The position numbers and the translations under genes were made by a program. From Enterococcus faecalis 13-SD-W-01 (GTDB lineage: Bacteria; Bacillota; Bacilli; Lactobacillales; Enterococcaceae), in NCBI GenBank assembly GCA_000415185.1, contig KE351687.1:133562-197561 (forward strand): a stretch of 64,000 nt of DNA, given 5' to 3'. This document shows positions 38,606-46,913 of this stretch, piece after piece. Within the stretch, counting starts at the first letter, position 1. The number at the start of each line of letters is the position of its first letter. The notes under the pieces are model-generated. The model was not told the origin of the DNA and made no database searches. It saw only the letters and a program-made list of their open reading frames with translations.

Positions 38606-38995
38606 ATGAAAATGGTAAGCCAAGTGATTTGTATCAGCCATCTTTTTAGTGTAGGATTCAGTATATATTTAGGCAGTTACTCGATTCAGCAGCCAATTGA
38701 GATGCATACTTCGATCTTTCAGCTATCGATCATCGATAGTTTTATTTTAAGTTTACTGCTATTCTTATTTTTACTTATGGGCAGCATTTTTGGAAGTGCC
38801 GCAAGTTATTTCTCCTTTCAGTTTTTTCCAGTTTTTTCACTTATTTTAGGACTGATGGGATTAAGTGTCTTTCTGTTTTTTGATGTACCAACATCAAATT
38901 TCCAAATTCTTGCTTCATTAAATAGTTTACTTCAGATCTTTTTAAGTATTTGGCTGCTTTATCGGCATTTGTCGGTTGTTGAAGCGGAGGAATAA
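38606..38995 (+). CDS. Small multi-pass membrane protein, unknown
   Basis: 129 residues. Several starts are possible (GTG 38597, ATG 38600, 38606, 38612); I choose the ATG 6 nt behind TAGGTGA. Four hydrophobic helices fill the protein and there is no signature I know. It ends two bases before the hydrolase start, so the two are co-translated and may work together. Confidence 0.65.
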   Translation: MKMVSQVICISHLFSVGFSIYLGSYSIQQPIEMHTSIFQLSIIDSFILSLLLFLFLLMGSIFGSAASYFSFQFFPVFSLILGLMGLSVFLFFDVPTSNFQILASLNSLLQIFLSIWLLYRHLSVVEAEE

Positions 38996-38996
38996 A

Positions 38997-39752
38997 ATGA
39001 ATCCAGTTATTTTGAAACGTACCATTAAAAACATTCCTGTTTTGGAGGTCGTTCTGGAAGAATATAAAACAAAAGCAATACCTGTCGTCATTTATTATCA
39101 TGGCTGGCAGACAAGTAAAGAACTAGTACTAACACAAGGACGCAAGATTGCACAAAAGGGATTTCGGGTCATTTTGCCTGATGCCATGAATCATGGGGAA
39201 CGCAAAGCGCCTGTTTCGCCAATCCCGTCCTTTACATTTTGGGAAAGTATCCATGCGAATCTTTTTGAATTTTCAGCTATTATCGACAATCTAAAAAGAA
39301 GAGAAGTGTACCATCCAGATTTGGGTGTAGGCGGCGTTTCTATGGGTGGTATGACTACTTGTGCATTATTGACCAAACATGAAGAGATTCGCTGCGGAGC
39401 GTGCATTATGGGCTCACCAGCTCCTCTTGCATACGGAGAAGAGGTCGTTCGTCGATCAGGAGAATTCAAGATGAGTTTGCCAGAAGATTATTTTGATTTG
39501 ATTTCTTGGGTGAAAAATTATGATTTATCTTTACAACCAGAAAAGTTGGCAGAACGCCCGCTCTTTTTCTGGCATGGCGAAGCGGACGAAAAGATCCCGT
39601 ATCGCCATGTTTTTGATTTTGTGAGGGAGAACCACGGAACAGAAAATGGAAAAAATATTTCTTTCCTTTCCTCTGCAGAAGATCGGCATTTGGTGAAAGT
39701 ACCAACGATGGTCGATACAGCAGAATTCTTCCTGCGTTCTTTGACTAAATAA
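38997..39752 (+). CDS. Alpha/beta hydrolase (YitV-like esterase)
   Basis: 251 residues; the ATG follows GCGGAGGAATAAA. Segments: VVIYYHGWQTSKE (oxyanion region), PDAMNHGER, nucleophile elbow GGVSMGGMTT, FWHGEADEKIPY (Asp) and AEDRHLVK (His). No signal peptide, so cytoplasmic. The closest match by pattern is the uncharacterised Bacillus YitV class. The substrate is unknown. Confidence 0.83.
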   Translation: MNPVILKRTIKNIPVLEVVLEEYKTKAIPVVIYYHGWQTSKELVLTQGRKIAQKGFRVILPDAMNHGERKAPVSPIPSFTFWESIHANLFEFSAIIDNLKRREVYHPDLGVGGVSMGGMTTCALLTKHEEIRCGACIMGSPAPLAYGEEVVRRSGEFKMSLPEDYFDLISWVKNYDLSLQPEKLAERPLFFWHGEADEKIPYRHVFDFVRENHGTENGKNISFLSSAEDRHLVKVPTMVDTAEFFLRSLTK

Positions 39753-39776
39753 AAAAGGAATGATCCGTTCTGTAAA

Positions 39777-39806
39777 TTGAACAGACAAAACAATCTGTGG
39801 TATGAT
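39777..39806 (+). promoter_or_regulatory. Sigma-A promoter
   Basis: TTGAAC (39777-39782), 18-nt spacer, TATGAT (39801-39806), about 35 nt ahead of the next start codon. Confidence 0.6.
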
Positions 39807-39840
39807 TACGAAGAGTATCTTTTTGAAAAGGGTGAGCTAA

Positions 39841-40506
39841 ATGAAAGAAGTCAACCGAAAAAATTTTCGTTTCCCTGCCTATGATGACGAAACAGGTGTG
39901 AAACTGAATTCAACACAAAACCGTGTTTTATTTGAAGACGAAGCAGACTTTCTAACAAAGAATGATGATTATCAAAAACGCAACAAACGAACGGCTGTAG
40001 TGCCTAAACCTAAAATCAGAACAGAAGAAAAAAGCTATCGAAGAAGTAGCACAAAACGCTCTGCACAGCCAAAAACCGGCTTAGAGAAACATAAAACCAA
40101 TCTTCCGGGGTACAGTTCTAATCCAATCAAGAAAGCAGAAGAGACCCGCAGATTTGAAAAAACTTCAAGTCCGGCAAAACGTACAGAAGAAAAAAGAGCC
40201 GCAAAGCCTGGGCGTTCTTATTTTGTTCCGAAATATATCCCAGCTTCGATTATTCCTGACCCGAAAAAAAGTATGGTCACAGAAGAAGAATTACTTCGTT
40301 CAATGGAAAAATCAGCGGATTCTTATTTATTGTTTGATACAGAACCAACACCCTTTCAAGAAAAGAAGGATGGGGACCCGACTGTTCGAGCGTTTAATCG
40401 CAAAGAAAAAGAAGAATCCCGAAAAGCGGGTGTACTAGAACGGTCATTAGCAGGAATGATCGAAGAACAAAATGATAAATTTGAAGATACAGGATACTTT
40501 AAATAA
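39841..40506 (+). CDS. Hypothetical, largely disordered charged protein
   Basis: 221 residues behind AAAAGGGTGAGCTAA. It has no signal peptide, membrane helix or enzyme motif. The middle (about 45-125) is rich in Lys, Arg, Ser, Thr and Pro and probably disordered; two short ordered-looking patches stand out, RPXXXFVPKYIPASIIPDP (about 120-140) and the acidic C-terminus. Patches of this kind are typical of scaffold or division-associated proteins, but I cannot assign a role. Confidence 0.65.
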   Translation: MKEVNRKNFRFPAYDDETGVKLNSTQNRVLFEDEADFLTKNDDYQKRNKRTAVVPKPKIRTEEKSYRRSSTKRSAQPKTGLEKHKTNLPGYSSNPIKKAEETRRFEKTSSPAKRTEEKRAAKPGRSYFVPKYIPASIIPDPKKSMVTEEELLRSMEKSADSYLLFDTEPTPFQEKKDGDPTVRAFNRKEKEESRKAGVLERSLAGMIEEQNDKFEDTGYFK

Positions 40507-40551
40507 ACAAGTGATCGATTCTTTACGTGTGTTTTCAAGGAGGCAAGAAAG

Positions 40552-41580
40552 ATGTCAGAAAAACAAATGAAAAGAGTAGGTTTTTATGAAGGGCTTCCTA
40601 TCAAGGACGAAAATAGTTTCTTGGATGAGACCGGTCCTATCCCAGTACCGAAAGGAAAAGATCTTTTAGTAGCTGTCCATGCTGTTTCTGTCAATCCAGT
40701 CGATACGAAGTTCAGACAAATTGCGCCAAAAAGCGAAAAATTCACTGTTTTGGGCTTTGATGCGGTCGGAGAAGTCGTCGCAGTTGGAGAAGAAGTTGAA
40801 AACTTTAAAGTCGGAGATCGCGTTTACTATGCAGGTTCCTCTAAAAGAGATGGAAGTAATCAAGAATTCCAACTAGTTGATGAACGGATTGCTGCGATGG
40901 CACCCAAAACGTGTACGAATGAAGAAGCAGCTGCTTTTCCATTAGTCTCATTGACGGCATATGAACTGCTTTTTGAAAAGTTCCAACTAGTACCTGAAGA
41001 AGGTGCGAATGCTGGACAATCGATTTTAGTAATCAATAGCGGCGGCGGTGTAGGAACAATGATGACGCAGTTGGCCAATTGGAGCGGTTTGACGGTCTAT
41101 GGAACAGCTAGTCCAAAAAACTTTTCTTGGCTGTCCGAACATGGTGTCCATCATCCGTTAGATTATCATCATGATTTAGCAGAACAGCTGGAAAATTTAG
41201 GCGGAAAAGTCGACTATATCGCAGTTTTACATGATCTTGCAACTTATGCTCCGCAAATTACCAAGCTGATCAAACCATTGGGACACGTGGGAGCAATCGT
41301 AGGCACAAACGAGCCCATAGCTATCGGAGAATGGAAAAATCTTTCCATCAGCTTTCATTGGGAGTATATGTTTGCAAAAACAGACCATGACAGAAACGTC
41401 GAGACACAAGGGCAGATATTGGCGAAAATCGCTGAACTGGCGGATGCAGGGAAACTGCGCAGTCCTATCAGCAAAGCAGATACGTCAGGCATCAATGCCC
41501 AATCGCTGAAAAAAGCAACAGCAGCTGTTGAAACCGGACATGAACAAGGGAAAATCGTCATTTCTGGAGGATTTAAATAA
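40552..41580 (+). CDS. Zinc-type alcohol dehydrogenase-like protein (quinone oxidoreductase family)
   Basis: 342 residues behind AAGGAGGCAAGAAAG. An MDR fold: N-terminal GroES-like domain (VSVNPVDTKFRQ, VLGFDAVGEVVAVGEEVENFKVGDRVYYAG), Rossmann domain with INSGGGVGTMMTQLA. The zinc-ligand cysteines of true alcohol dehydrogenases are absent, so it is of the zeta-crystallin/QOR branch. It likely reduces quinones or enones with NADPH. Confidence 0.87.
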   Translation: MSEKQMKRVGFYEGLPIKDENSFLDETGPIPVPKGKDLLVAVHAVSVNPVDTKFRQIAPKSEKFTVLGFDAVGEVVAVGEEVENFKVGDRVYYAGSSKRDGSNQEFQLVDERIAAMAPKTCTNEEAAAFPLVSLTAYELLFEKFQLVPEEGANAGQSILVINSGGGVGTMMTQLANWSGLTVYGTASPKNFSWLSEHGVHHPLDYHHDLAEQLENLGGKVDYIAVLHDLATYAPQITKLIKPLGHVGAIVGTNEPIAIGEWKNLSISFHWEYMFAKTDHDRNVETQGQILAKIAELADAGKLRSPISKADTSGINAQSLKKATAAVETGHEQGKIVISGGFK

Positions 41581-41581
41581 C

Positions 41582-41613
41582 AAAAAAAAGACTGAGTGAT
41601 CAGTCTTTTTTTG
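41582..41613 (+). terminator. Intrinsic terminator
   Basis: AAAAAAGACTGA pairs perfectly with TCAGTCTTTTTT across GTGA. Confidence 0.88.
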
Positions 41614-41692
41614 TTTATATAATTGAGAGTCTAGGCTGCATATAACCTATTTTTATTGTTCAATTTAAGAAGCAACTTTTGCAAAAGTATTC

Positions 41693-42370
41693 TTACTGCT
41701 CGGAGCTGAGCGGCTCGTTCACAACCTCTATTTCCACGGTTTCTTCGCTTGTCTGCACAGCAGATAATACTTCGGCTGCTTGATCCGCACGGAAATATTT
41801 CACTTTGTTCAAGACGTAAGAAAGGAGCGCTGAACTGATCAATGTATAGAAGAAATGGCGCAAATCTAAGTAAAGCAAAGACACTACTAAAATAACAGCA
41901 GTCACAAGCAGTAAGCTTTTTCCTATTTTGACATGGAAGTATTTCTCAATTGCTTGATAAATAATATCAGTTCCGCCAGTGCTGCCGCCAAAACGAAAGA
42001 CAAGTCCACAGCCTAGACCAGAAAGAAGACCAGTCATCAGACTATTGATCAGCAAATTGTCTACAGCAAGATTTATATGAAAACTTTCCCAAAAACGCAA
42101 AAAGAAAACCAGAGCAAATGTACCAACGATTGTCCGTAGAAATGCTTGTTTTCCGAAAATGAATAATGAGATAAGTAATAAAGGTAGATTGAACAGCAGA
42201 GAAGTAATAGACGGTGCAAAACCGAATAAATTTTTCAAAAGCAGTGCTATACCAGTGACACCGCCATCTGCTAGTTTTGATGGGATATTGATTCCAGTTA
42301 CCGCCAAGCCATAGATGCCTGCTCCTAGAATGATTCCACCGAAATCTGTAAATAAACGTATTTTTTTCAT
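41693..42370 (-). CDS. YitT-family membrane protein lacking the DUF2179 tail
   Basis: 225 residues with five to six helices. The family pattern is clear: ILGAGIYGLAVTGINIPSKLADGGVTGIALLL, GLGCGLVFRFGGSTGGTDII. Typical YitT proteins are about 280-290 residues with a C-terminal DUF2179 domain; this one ends at about 225 with an acidic tail, so the soluble domain is missing. No frameshift is obvious. A CodY-like sequence lies at 42394-42408 ahead of it. Transport function is not established. Confidence 0.83.
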   Translation of the reverse strand: MKKIRLFTDFGGIILGAGIYGLAVTGINIPSKLADGGVTGIALLLKNLFGFAPSITSLLFNLPLLLISLFIFGKQAFLRTIVGTFALVFFLRFWESFHINLAVDNLLINSLMTGLLSGLGCGLVFRFGGSTGGTDIIYQAIEKYFHVKIGKSLLLVTAVILVVSLLYLDLRHFFYTLISSALLSYVLNKVKYFRADQAAEVLSAVQTSEETVEIEVVNEPLSSEQ

Positions 42371-42502
42371 TTCTAACCTCTTTCCTGTTTGAAAATTTTC
42401 AGCAACTACATCATTATACTTATTAATTAGAGGAGTTCAAGAGATTAAGCAGATTTTTTTTTGATTTTATGCTATTTTATGGAGGAGCGAAGGAGGAATA
42501 GA

Positions 42503-42787
42503 ATGAGAGCAGCAGATTTGCTCACGATCATGACAGTGAGCCCGCAAAAAATGTCTTATGAAAAAATTTGTCTTAAAAAAAATGACAGGTTTCTTCCTTT
42601 GACAGGAATCGAAACGATCCAAGATCAGCTTGTGTTCTTATTTGAAGAAAAAAAACCATCGATTTCCATGAGAGATGTTATGGTATTCCTCATGAAAAAC
42701 CGAGAAAAAAATATCTGTTATTACGACGGAAATGAGAAACAACCCGTCTATGGAATCAAGGAAACAGAGGGTGTTTTGCAAATTTGA
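42503..42787 (+). CDS. Hypothetical small protein
   Basis: 94 residues; the ATG follows AGGAGG. Soluble and basic with no signal peptide; strand-rich, with ISMRDVMVFLMKNREKNICYYDGNEK near the C-terminus. It has its own terminator. I do not recognise it; codon use and the strong ribosome site support a real gene. Confidence 0.6.
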   Translation: MRAADLLTIMTVSPQKMSYEKICLKKNDRFLPLTGIETIQDQLVFLFEEKKPSISMRDVMVFLMKNREKNICYYDGNEKQPVYGIKETEGVLQI

Positions 42788-42823
42788 TTTGCATCCTTTG
42801 TTTCTTTTTGTGTTCAAATACTG

Positions 42824-42870
42824 CATCAGTCAATGGTTTAGACCATTGGCTGATGTATTTTTATTTTTTT
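42824..42870 (+). terminator. Intrinsic terminator
   Basis: CATCAGTCAATGGT pairs with ACCATTGGCTGATG (one G-T) across TTAG, followed by a T-rich run. Confidence 0.88.
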
Positions 42871-42941
42871 CTAAAATATGAAAAAATGGGAAGAAATGAT
42901 GTGTTTTTTTGAGAAATAATAAAGAAATTTCTTTTGAAACC

Positions 42942-42970
42942 TTGACGTGTTTTTTAATGTTCGTTATGAT
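42942..42970 (+). promoter_or_regulatory. Sigma-A promoter of the Rrf2 regulator
   Basis: TTGACG (42942-42947), 17-nt spacer, TATGAT (42965-42970). Confidence 0.75.
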
Positions 42971-43012
42971 TTATTTATAGATATTATTTGTCCTCAAAAG
43001 GAGAAAGGGATA

Positions 43013-43438
43013 ATGAAATTAAAACGCAGCTTAGAAGAAGCAGTTTGCATCATCTTGGTTTTAGCCTCAGAAGCAGAAGGTACACCAGTGAAAAGCGCAT
43101 TGCTAAGCGAACAGCTTGGAGTTTCTGATTCTTATCTGAAAAAAATCGTACGGAAACTTGTAGTCAGCGGAATCGTCCTTTCTTCAGTCAGCAAAGGCGG
43201 CGGCTTTCGTTTGGCAAGGTCGCTTGACCAAATCAATATGCTGGATGTCTACCATGCGATTGAAGGAGAAGAGTCTTGCGTTCAATTGAAACAGCTCGCA
43301 AAACGTGTCTTTTCCTCAGAGCAAGAATCCAACACAGTAGAAGAAAACTTAACTCATTTGTTAAGAGAAAGTGAACAGCAGTTTTTAAACCGGCTGAAAG
43401 GTTATCCGCTAAGCCGTCTGTTCATCCAAAAGCATTGA
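43013..43438 (+). CDS. Rrf2-family transcriptional regulator
   Basis: 141 residues; the ATG follows AGGAGAAAGGG, and an earlier in-frame start would lie over the promoter. Winged helix: SLEEAVCIILVLASEAEGTPVKSALLSEQLGVSDSYLKKIVRKL, then VSKGGGFRLARSLDQINMLDVYHAIEGEE (both patterns longer than I quote elsewhere are given here only as key segments). The three-Cys iron-sulfur cluster of IscR/NsrR is absent; single cysteines occur in the helix and near 92, so a different redox or ligand signal is likely. Target genes are not known; the ntp operon follows. Confidence 0.88.
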   Translation: MKLKRSLEEAVCIILVLASEAEGTPVKSALLSEQLGVSDSYLKKIVRKLVVSGIVLSSVSKGGGFRLARSLDQINMLDVYHAIEGEESCVQLKQLAKRVFSSEQESNTVEENLTHLLRESEQQFLNRLKGYPLSRLFIQKH

Positions 43439-43531
43439 CAGTTATTTTTTGTAAAATATTTTTGTCAGCGCTTTAAATGGAAAAAGAACATAAAATCAAC
43501 GTTTTAGTTACTATTCAAAGGAGTGTGAGGC

Positions 43532-43843
43532 ATGAGTGTAAAAGCGATCCAACAATTGATGGAAGCAGAAGAAACAGTAAGACAACTGATCGAGGAAGCA
43601 GAAAATGAAACGCTGAAAGAAAAAGAAGCAAGTCAGATCAAAATCAGCCAGTTCAAAAAAGAACTCTTGGAAAAAGAAAAGAGCGAACAGCAGAAGCTGC
43701 GTCAGCAATATGAATCAGAATTCCAGGAAATCAAAGCACCTTTGACACAACAAATGCAAAAAGAAGCAGAAAAACTACGTACCATCTCTCCAGAAACCCG
43801 CAAAACAGCACTTGAAATCATCATGGACAAGGTTGTGAACTGA
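43532..43843 (+). CDS. ntpF: V-type Na+-ATPase subunit F (NtpF, peripheral stalk)
   Basis: 103 residues behind AAAGGAGTGTGAGGC. Almost entirely a charged coiled coil (about 10-90), as in the NtpF half of the NtpE/NtpF peripheral stalk that holds the A3B3 head against the membrane part. First gene of the nine-gene ntp operon; the next start is one base after its stop. A TTGTAA (43449) / TTTAAA (43472) pair and a 12/14 cre-like sequence at 43463-43476 may be its control region. Confidence 0.87.
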   Translation: MSVKAIQQLMEAEETVRQLIEEAENETLKEKEASQIKISQFKKELLEKEKSEQQKLRQQYESEFQEIKAPLTQQMQKEAEKLRTISPETRKTALEIIMDKVVN

Positions 43844-43844
43844 T

Positions 43845-45821
43845 ATGGCGATCGTAAAGATGCAAAAATTCAACCTGATTACCTTTCGCGGCTATCAAGA
43901 AACCATCATGGAAAAACTTCAAGATTTTCAAGAAGTCGAACTATTCTCGGCAGAAAAATTCGCTGCCGGCTCCCCTAATTCTTTTAAGAAAATGAAAGAA
44001 CATCCGAATTTGGAAGAACTGGAAAACCAGATTGCACAGCTGACATGGGCAAGAAGCTTTTTGGATCGCTATCTTTCTTCTTCAGGGATGATCAAACGAT
44101 TAAAAGAACCATTACAACGTTATACATTAAGTCAACTTTCGGAACATGCAGATACATACGATTGGCTGGCTGTTTATCAAGAGCTTCGAGCAGCAGATAA
44201 AAGACTTCGAATCTTAGAACAAGAGCGCCGAGAACTCTCTGAACAAGAGAATGCGTTAAACATCTGGCGTTATTTTGACGAGCAGCCTTCGATTTTAGAA
44301 ACGTTCGAACAGGCAGGAGGAATGCTGGGGACGATCCCAAATTCTGAATTGCCGAGTTTGTCCAAAAGAATCGGCGAACTGCCGAATGCCTATCTCGAAA
44401 CGATCCACCAAACTACTACAACCGCTTATCTTCTTGTTCTTTTCCACAAGGACAGTCGCAAAAAAGCAGCGAATACATTGCGTATGGCTGGTTTTGAAGA
44501 ATATCAATATCCATTCGACGGAAAGCCGTCACAAGATCTGCAGGAAATCAAACAGCAATCAGAAAAACTTATCCAGGAAGAAACATCACTCAAAGAATCT
44601 TTGAGAAAAAAGAGAGAAGACTATCACTCTCTTGGCATTGCAGCAGAGTACCTTGAAAGCAAACTAGCACGTATCAGCCGCAACAAAGAACTGCTGGAAT
44701 CGGACTACACGATCAATTTATCAGGCTGGGTGCCGATCGAAAAAGCTGAACGTTTAGTCAAACAAATCGAAAAAGCAGTTGGCCAGGAATATTATCTGGA
44801 ATTTAAAGAAATCACTGAAGAAAACACCGAAGAAATCCCGATCCTTTTGAAAAACCATCCATTAGTGGCACCGTTTGAAGGTCTTGTGGGGATGTACAGT
44901 CTTCCGCAATATGACGAACTTGATCCAACGCCATTGATGGCACCGTTTTATGCCATTGCTTTTGGGATGATGGTCGCGGATTTTGGTTACGGCCTGCTTT
45001 TGTTTGCCGCGATTTTTATTGCGAAACGCATTTTCCACTTCAAACCAAGTATGAAACAAAATTTGACCTTTTTTGAGATTTGCGCGATTCCGACGATGAT
45101 GTGGGGACTGATTTACGGAAACATTTTTGGATTTGAATTTTCGTTCCAATTGCTCTCAACCAGTTCTGATATCACCCAGATTTTGATCCTTTCTGTGATT
45201 TTTGGGTATTTCCAAGTCCTATTTGCGCTAGGGTTGAAGTTTTATATTTTATGGGGAAAGAAAAAAGAGAAATCGAAAGCTTTCTTTCAAGCAGGATCAT
45301 GGATCTTCTTCCTATTAAGCGCACTTGTCTTAGTCATTGGGATGATGCTTTTACCGGATAGTCCTTTACAGCAAATTGGTCTGATCGGCATGATCGCCAG
45401 TCTCGTCTTGATCGTTGTCGGCGGTAGTTTTGATGGTCAAACGATCGTCGGAAAAATCGGAGCCGGTCTTTATGCATTGATGGATGTGACTTCTTATCTT
45501 GGCGACTTGATCAGTTATACTCGTTTGATGGCTTTAGGAGTCGCTGGCGGAAGTATTGCTGCGGCATTCAATCTAATCATCAGTTATTTACCAGTATATG
45601 CGCGTTTTACGTTTGGTATTTTACTATTTATAGTGCTGCATTCCTTGAATATTTTCCTTAGTTTCTTAAGTGCTTATGTTCATGGCATTCGATTGCAGTA
45701 TCTTGAATTTTTTGGAAAGTTCTTTACTGGAGGCGGAAGGAAATTTGACCCGTTAAAAGCAAAAGAACAGTATGTAGAAGTTATTTCGGAAGAAAAACAA
45801 CAACAGGGGGAAGAAAACTAA
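43845..45821 (+). CDS. ntpI: V-type Na+-ATPase subunit I (NtpI, stator a-subunit)
   Basis: 658 residues. A soluble N-terminal domain (about 1-340, with helical coiled stretches) and a C-terminal membrane domain of about eight helices. Two arginines in the membrane half, Arg560 in ISYTRLMALG and Arg616 in HGIRLQYLEFFGKFF, are 56 residues apart, the same spacing as the pair I recall as essential in E. hirae NtpI. With the NtpK ring it forms the Na+ path. Confidence 0.95.
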   Translation: MAIVKMQKFNLITFRGYQETIMEKLQDFQEVELFSAEKFAAGSPNSFKKMKEHPNLEELENQIAQLTWARSFLDRYLSSSGMIKRLKEPLQRYTLSQLSEHADTYDWLAVYQELRAADKRLRILEQERRELSEQENALNIWRYFDEQPSILETFEQAGGMLGTIPNSELPSLSKRIGELPNAYLETIHQTTTTAYLLVLFHKDSRKKAANTLRMAGFEEYQYPFDGKPSQDLQEIKQQSEKLIQEETSLKESLRKKREDYHSLGIAAEYLESKLARISRNKELLESDYTINLSGWVPIEKAERLVKQIEKAVGQEYYLEFKEITEENTEEIPILLKNHPLVAPFEGLVGMYSLPQYDELDPTPLMAPFYAIAFGMMVADFGYGLLLFAAIFIAKRIFHFKPSMKQNLTFFEICAIPTMMWGLIYGNIFGFEFSFQLLSTSSDITQILILSVIFGYFQVLFALGLKFYILWGKKKEKSKAFFQAGSWIFFLLSALVLVIGMMLLPDSPLQQIGLIGMIASLVLIVVGGSFDGQTIVGKIGAGLYALMDVTSYLGDLISYTRLMALGVAGGSIAAAFNLIISYLPVYARFTFGILLFIVLHSLNIFLSFLSAYVHGIRLQYLEFFGKFFTGGGRKFDPLKAKEQYVEVISEEKQQQGEEN

Positions 45822-46295
45822 ATGGAAAATTGGATTACATTTTTTTATGAAAACGGCGGATTACTTTTTGCAGCATTAGGAGTAGCTACTGCTACGATCT
45901 GCGGCGGTATCGGCTCAACGATCGGTGTCGGTATGACCAGTGAGGCAGCCGCTGGATTAACAGCAGAACAGCCGGAAAAATTCGGTCAGGCATTGATCTT
46001 AGAACTGCTTTCAGCTACCCAAGGATTATATGGTTTCGTTATTTCCTTTATGATCTTTCTGCAAATCACCGGCGATATTTCTTTCCAACGCGGTTTGTTC
46101 CTATTTATTGCTTCATTACCAATTGCTTTCACAGCGATCGTCTGCGGAAAATGGCAGGGAAGAGCAGCTTGTGCGGCAATGCAGATTTTGGCGAAGAAAC
46201 CTGAACATGTAACAAAAGGGATCATTTATGTAGCCATGATGGAAACTTACGGGATCTTAGGATTTGTTATCTCCTTCCTGCTGGTTATGAATTAG
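45822..46295 (+). CDS. ntpK: V-type Na+-ATPase subunit K (rotor ring proteolipid)
   Basis: 157 residues, four membrane helices. The Na+-site ligands known in E. hirae NtpK (Leu61, Thr64, Gln65, Gln110, Glu139) are all found here shifted by two: Leu63, Thr66, Gln67, Gln112 and Glu141 (motifs LLSATQGLY, GKWQG, METYGILGF). The ring should therefore be Na+-specific. It is the rotor subunit of the pump. Confidence 0.96.
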   Translation: MENWITFFYENGGLLFAALGVATATICGGIGSTIGVGMTSEAAAGLTAEQPEKFGQALILELLSATQGLYGFVISFMIFLQITGDISFQRGLFLFIASLPIAFTAIVCGKWQGRAACAAMQILAKKPEHVTKGIIYVAMMETYGILGFVISFLLVMN

Positions 46296-46305
46296 GAGGA
46301 AAATT

Positions 46306-46902
46306 ATGTCTGATATCACACAGTTGACGAATAAAATCATTCAAGATGCACAAAAAAAGAAAGAACAACTGCTGAAAGAAAGCAAAAAAGAGATCCAGCA
46401 AAAAGAAGAATTAGATAAAAATCGATTGGCAGAACAAAGCCAAGAAAATATAAAACGGTATGAAAAAGAACTGCAAACAGAATTGAGTCTGAAAGTTTCA
46501 GATCTGCATGTCACATCACGCAACAAAGTTTTGGCTGCAAAACAAGCAGTATTAGATGAACTTTTTTCAGAAGCTCGTCAACAACTGCAAGAGCTTCCAG
46601 CAGAAAAATTTGAAGCATTCGTTCTTAAAAATCTTCAAAAAGTGCAACTGACCGGACCAGTTGAAATGGTATTAGGTGAAAACAGCCTTGCGTATGCAAC
46701 AGAAGAAGCGATCCAAAAGTGGCGGAAATCTATCCAGCCGCAAGCGGATTTAACCGTGGCGAAACAAACGATCCCAAGACGCAGCGGATTCTTGTTAAGA
46801 CAAGGAGATATCGAATTCAATTTTATTTTTGAATCTTTACTCAATGCCTCAGAAGAAGAGTTGAGCAATCAGCTGCTTCAATTGATATTTGAAAAAGGAT
46901 AA
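46306..46902 (+). CDS. ntpE: V-type Na+-ATPase subunit E (peripheral stalk)
   Basis: 198 residues behind AGGAGGAAAATT. An N-terminal coiled coil (about 15-75, Lys/Glu/Gln rich) and a C-terminal globular alpha/beta part, the NtpE plan. It pairs with NtpF to form the outer stalk. Confidence 0.9.
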   Translation: MSDITQLTNKIIQDAQKKKEQLLKESKKEIQQKEELDKNRLAEQSQENIKRYEKELQTELSLKVSDLHVTSRNKVLAAKQAVLDELFSEARQQLQELPAEKFEAFVLKNLQKVQLTGPVEMVLGENSLAYATEEAIQKWRKSIQPQADLTVAKQTIPRRSGFLLRQGDIEFNFIFESLLNASEEELSNQLLQLIFEKG

Positions 46903-46913
46903 GAGGTGTCAGA

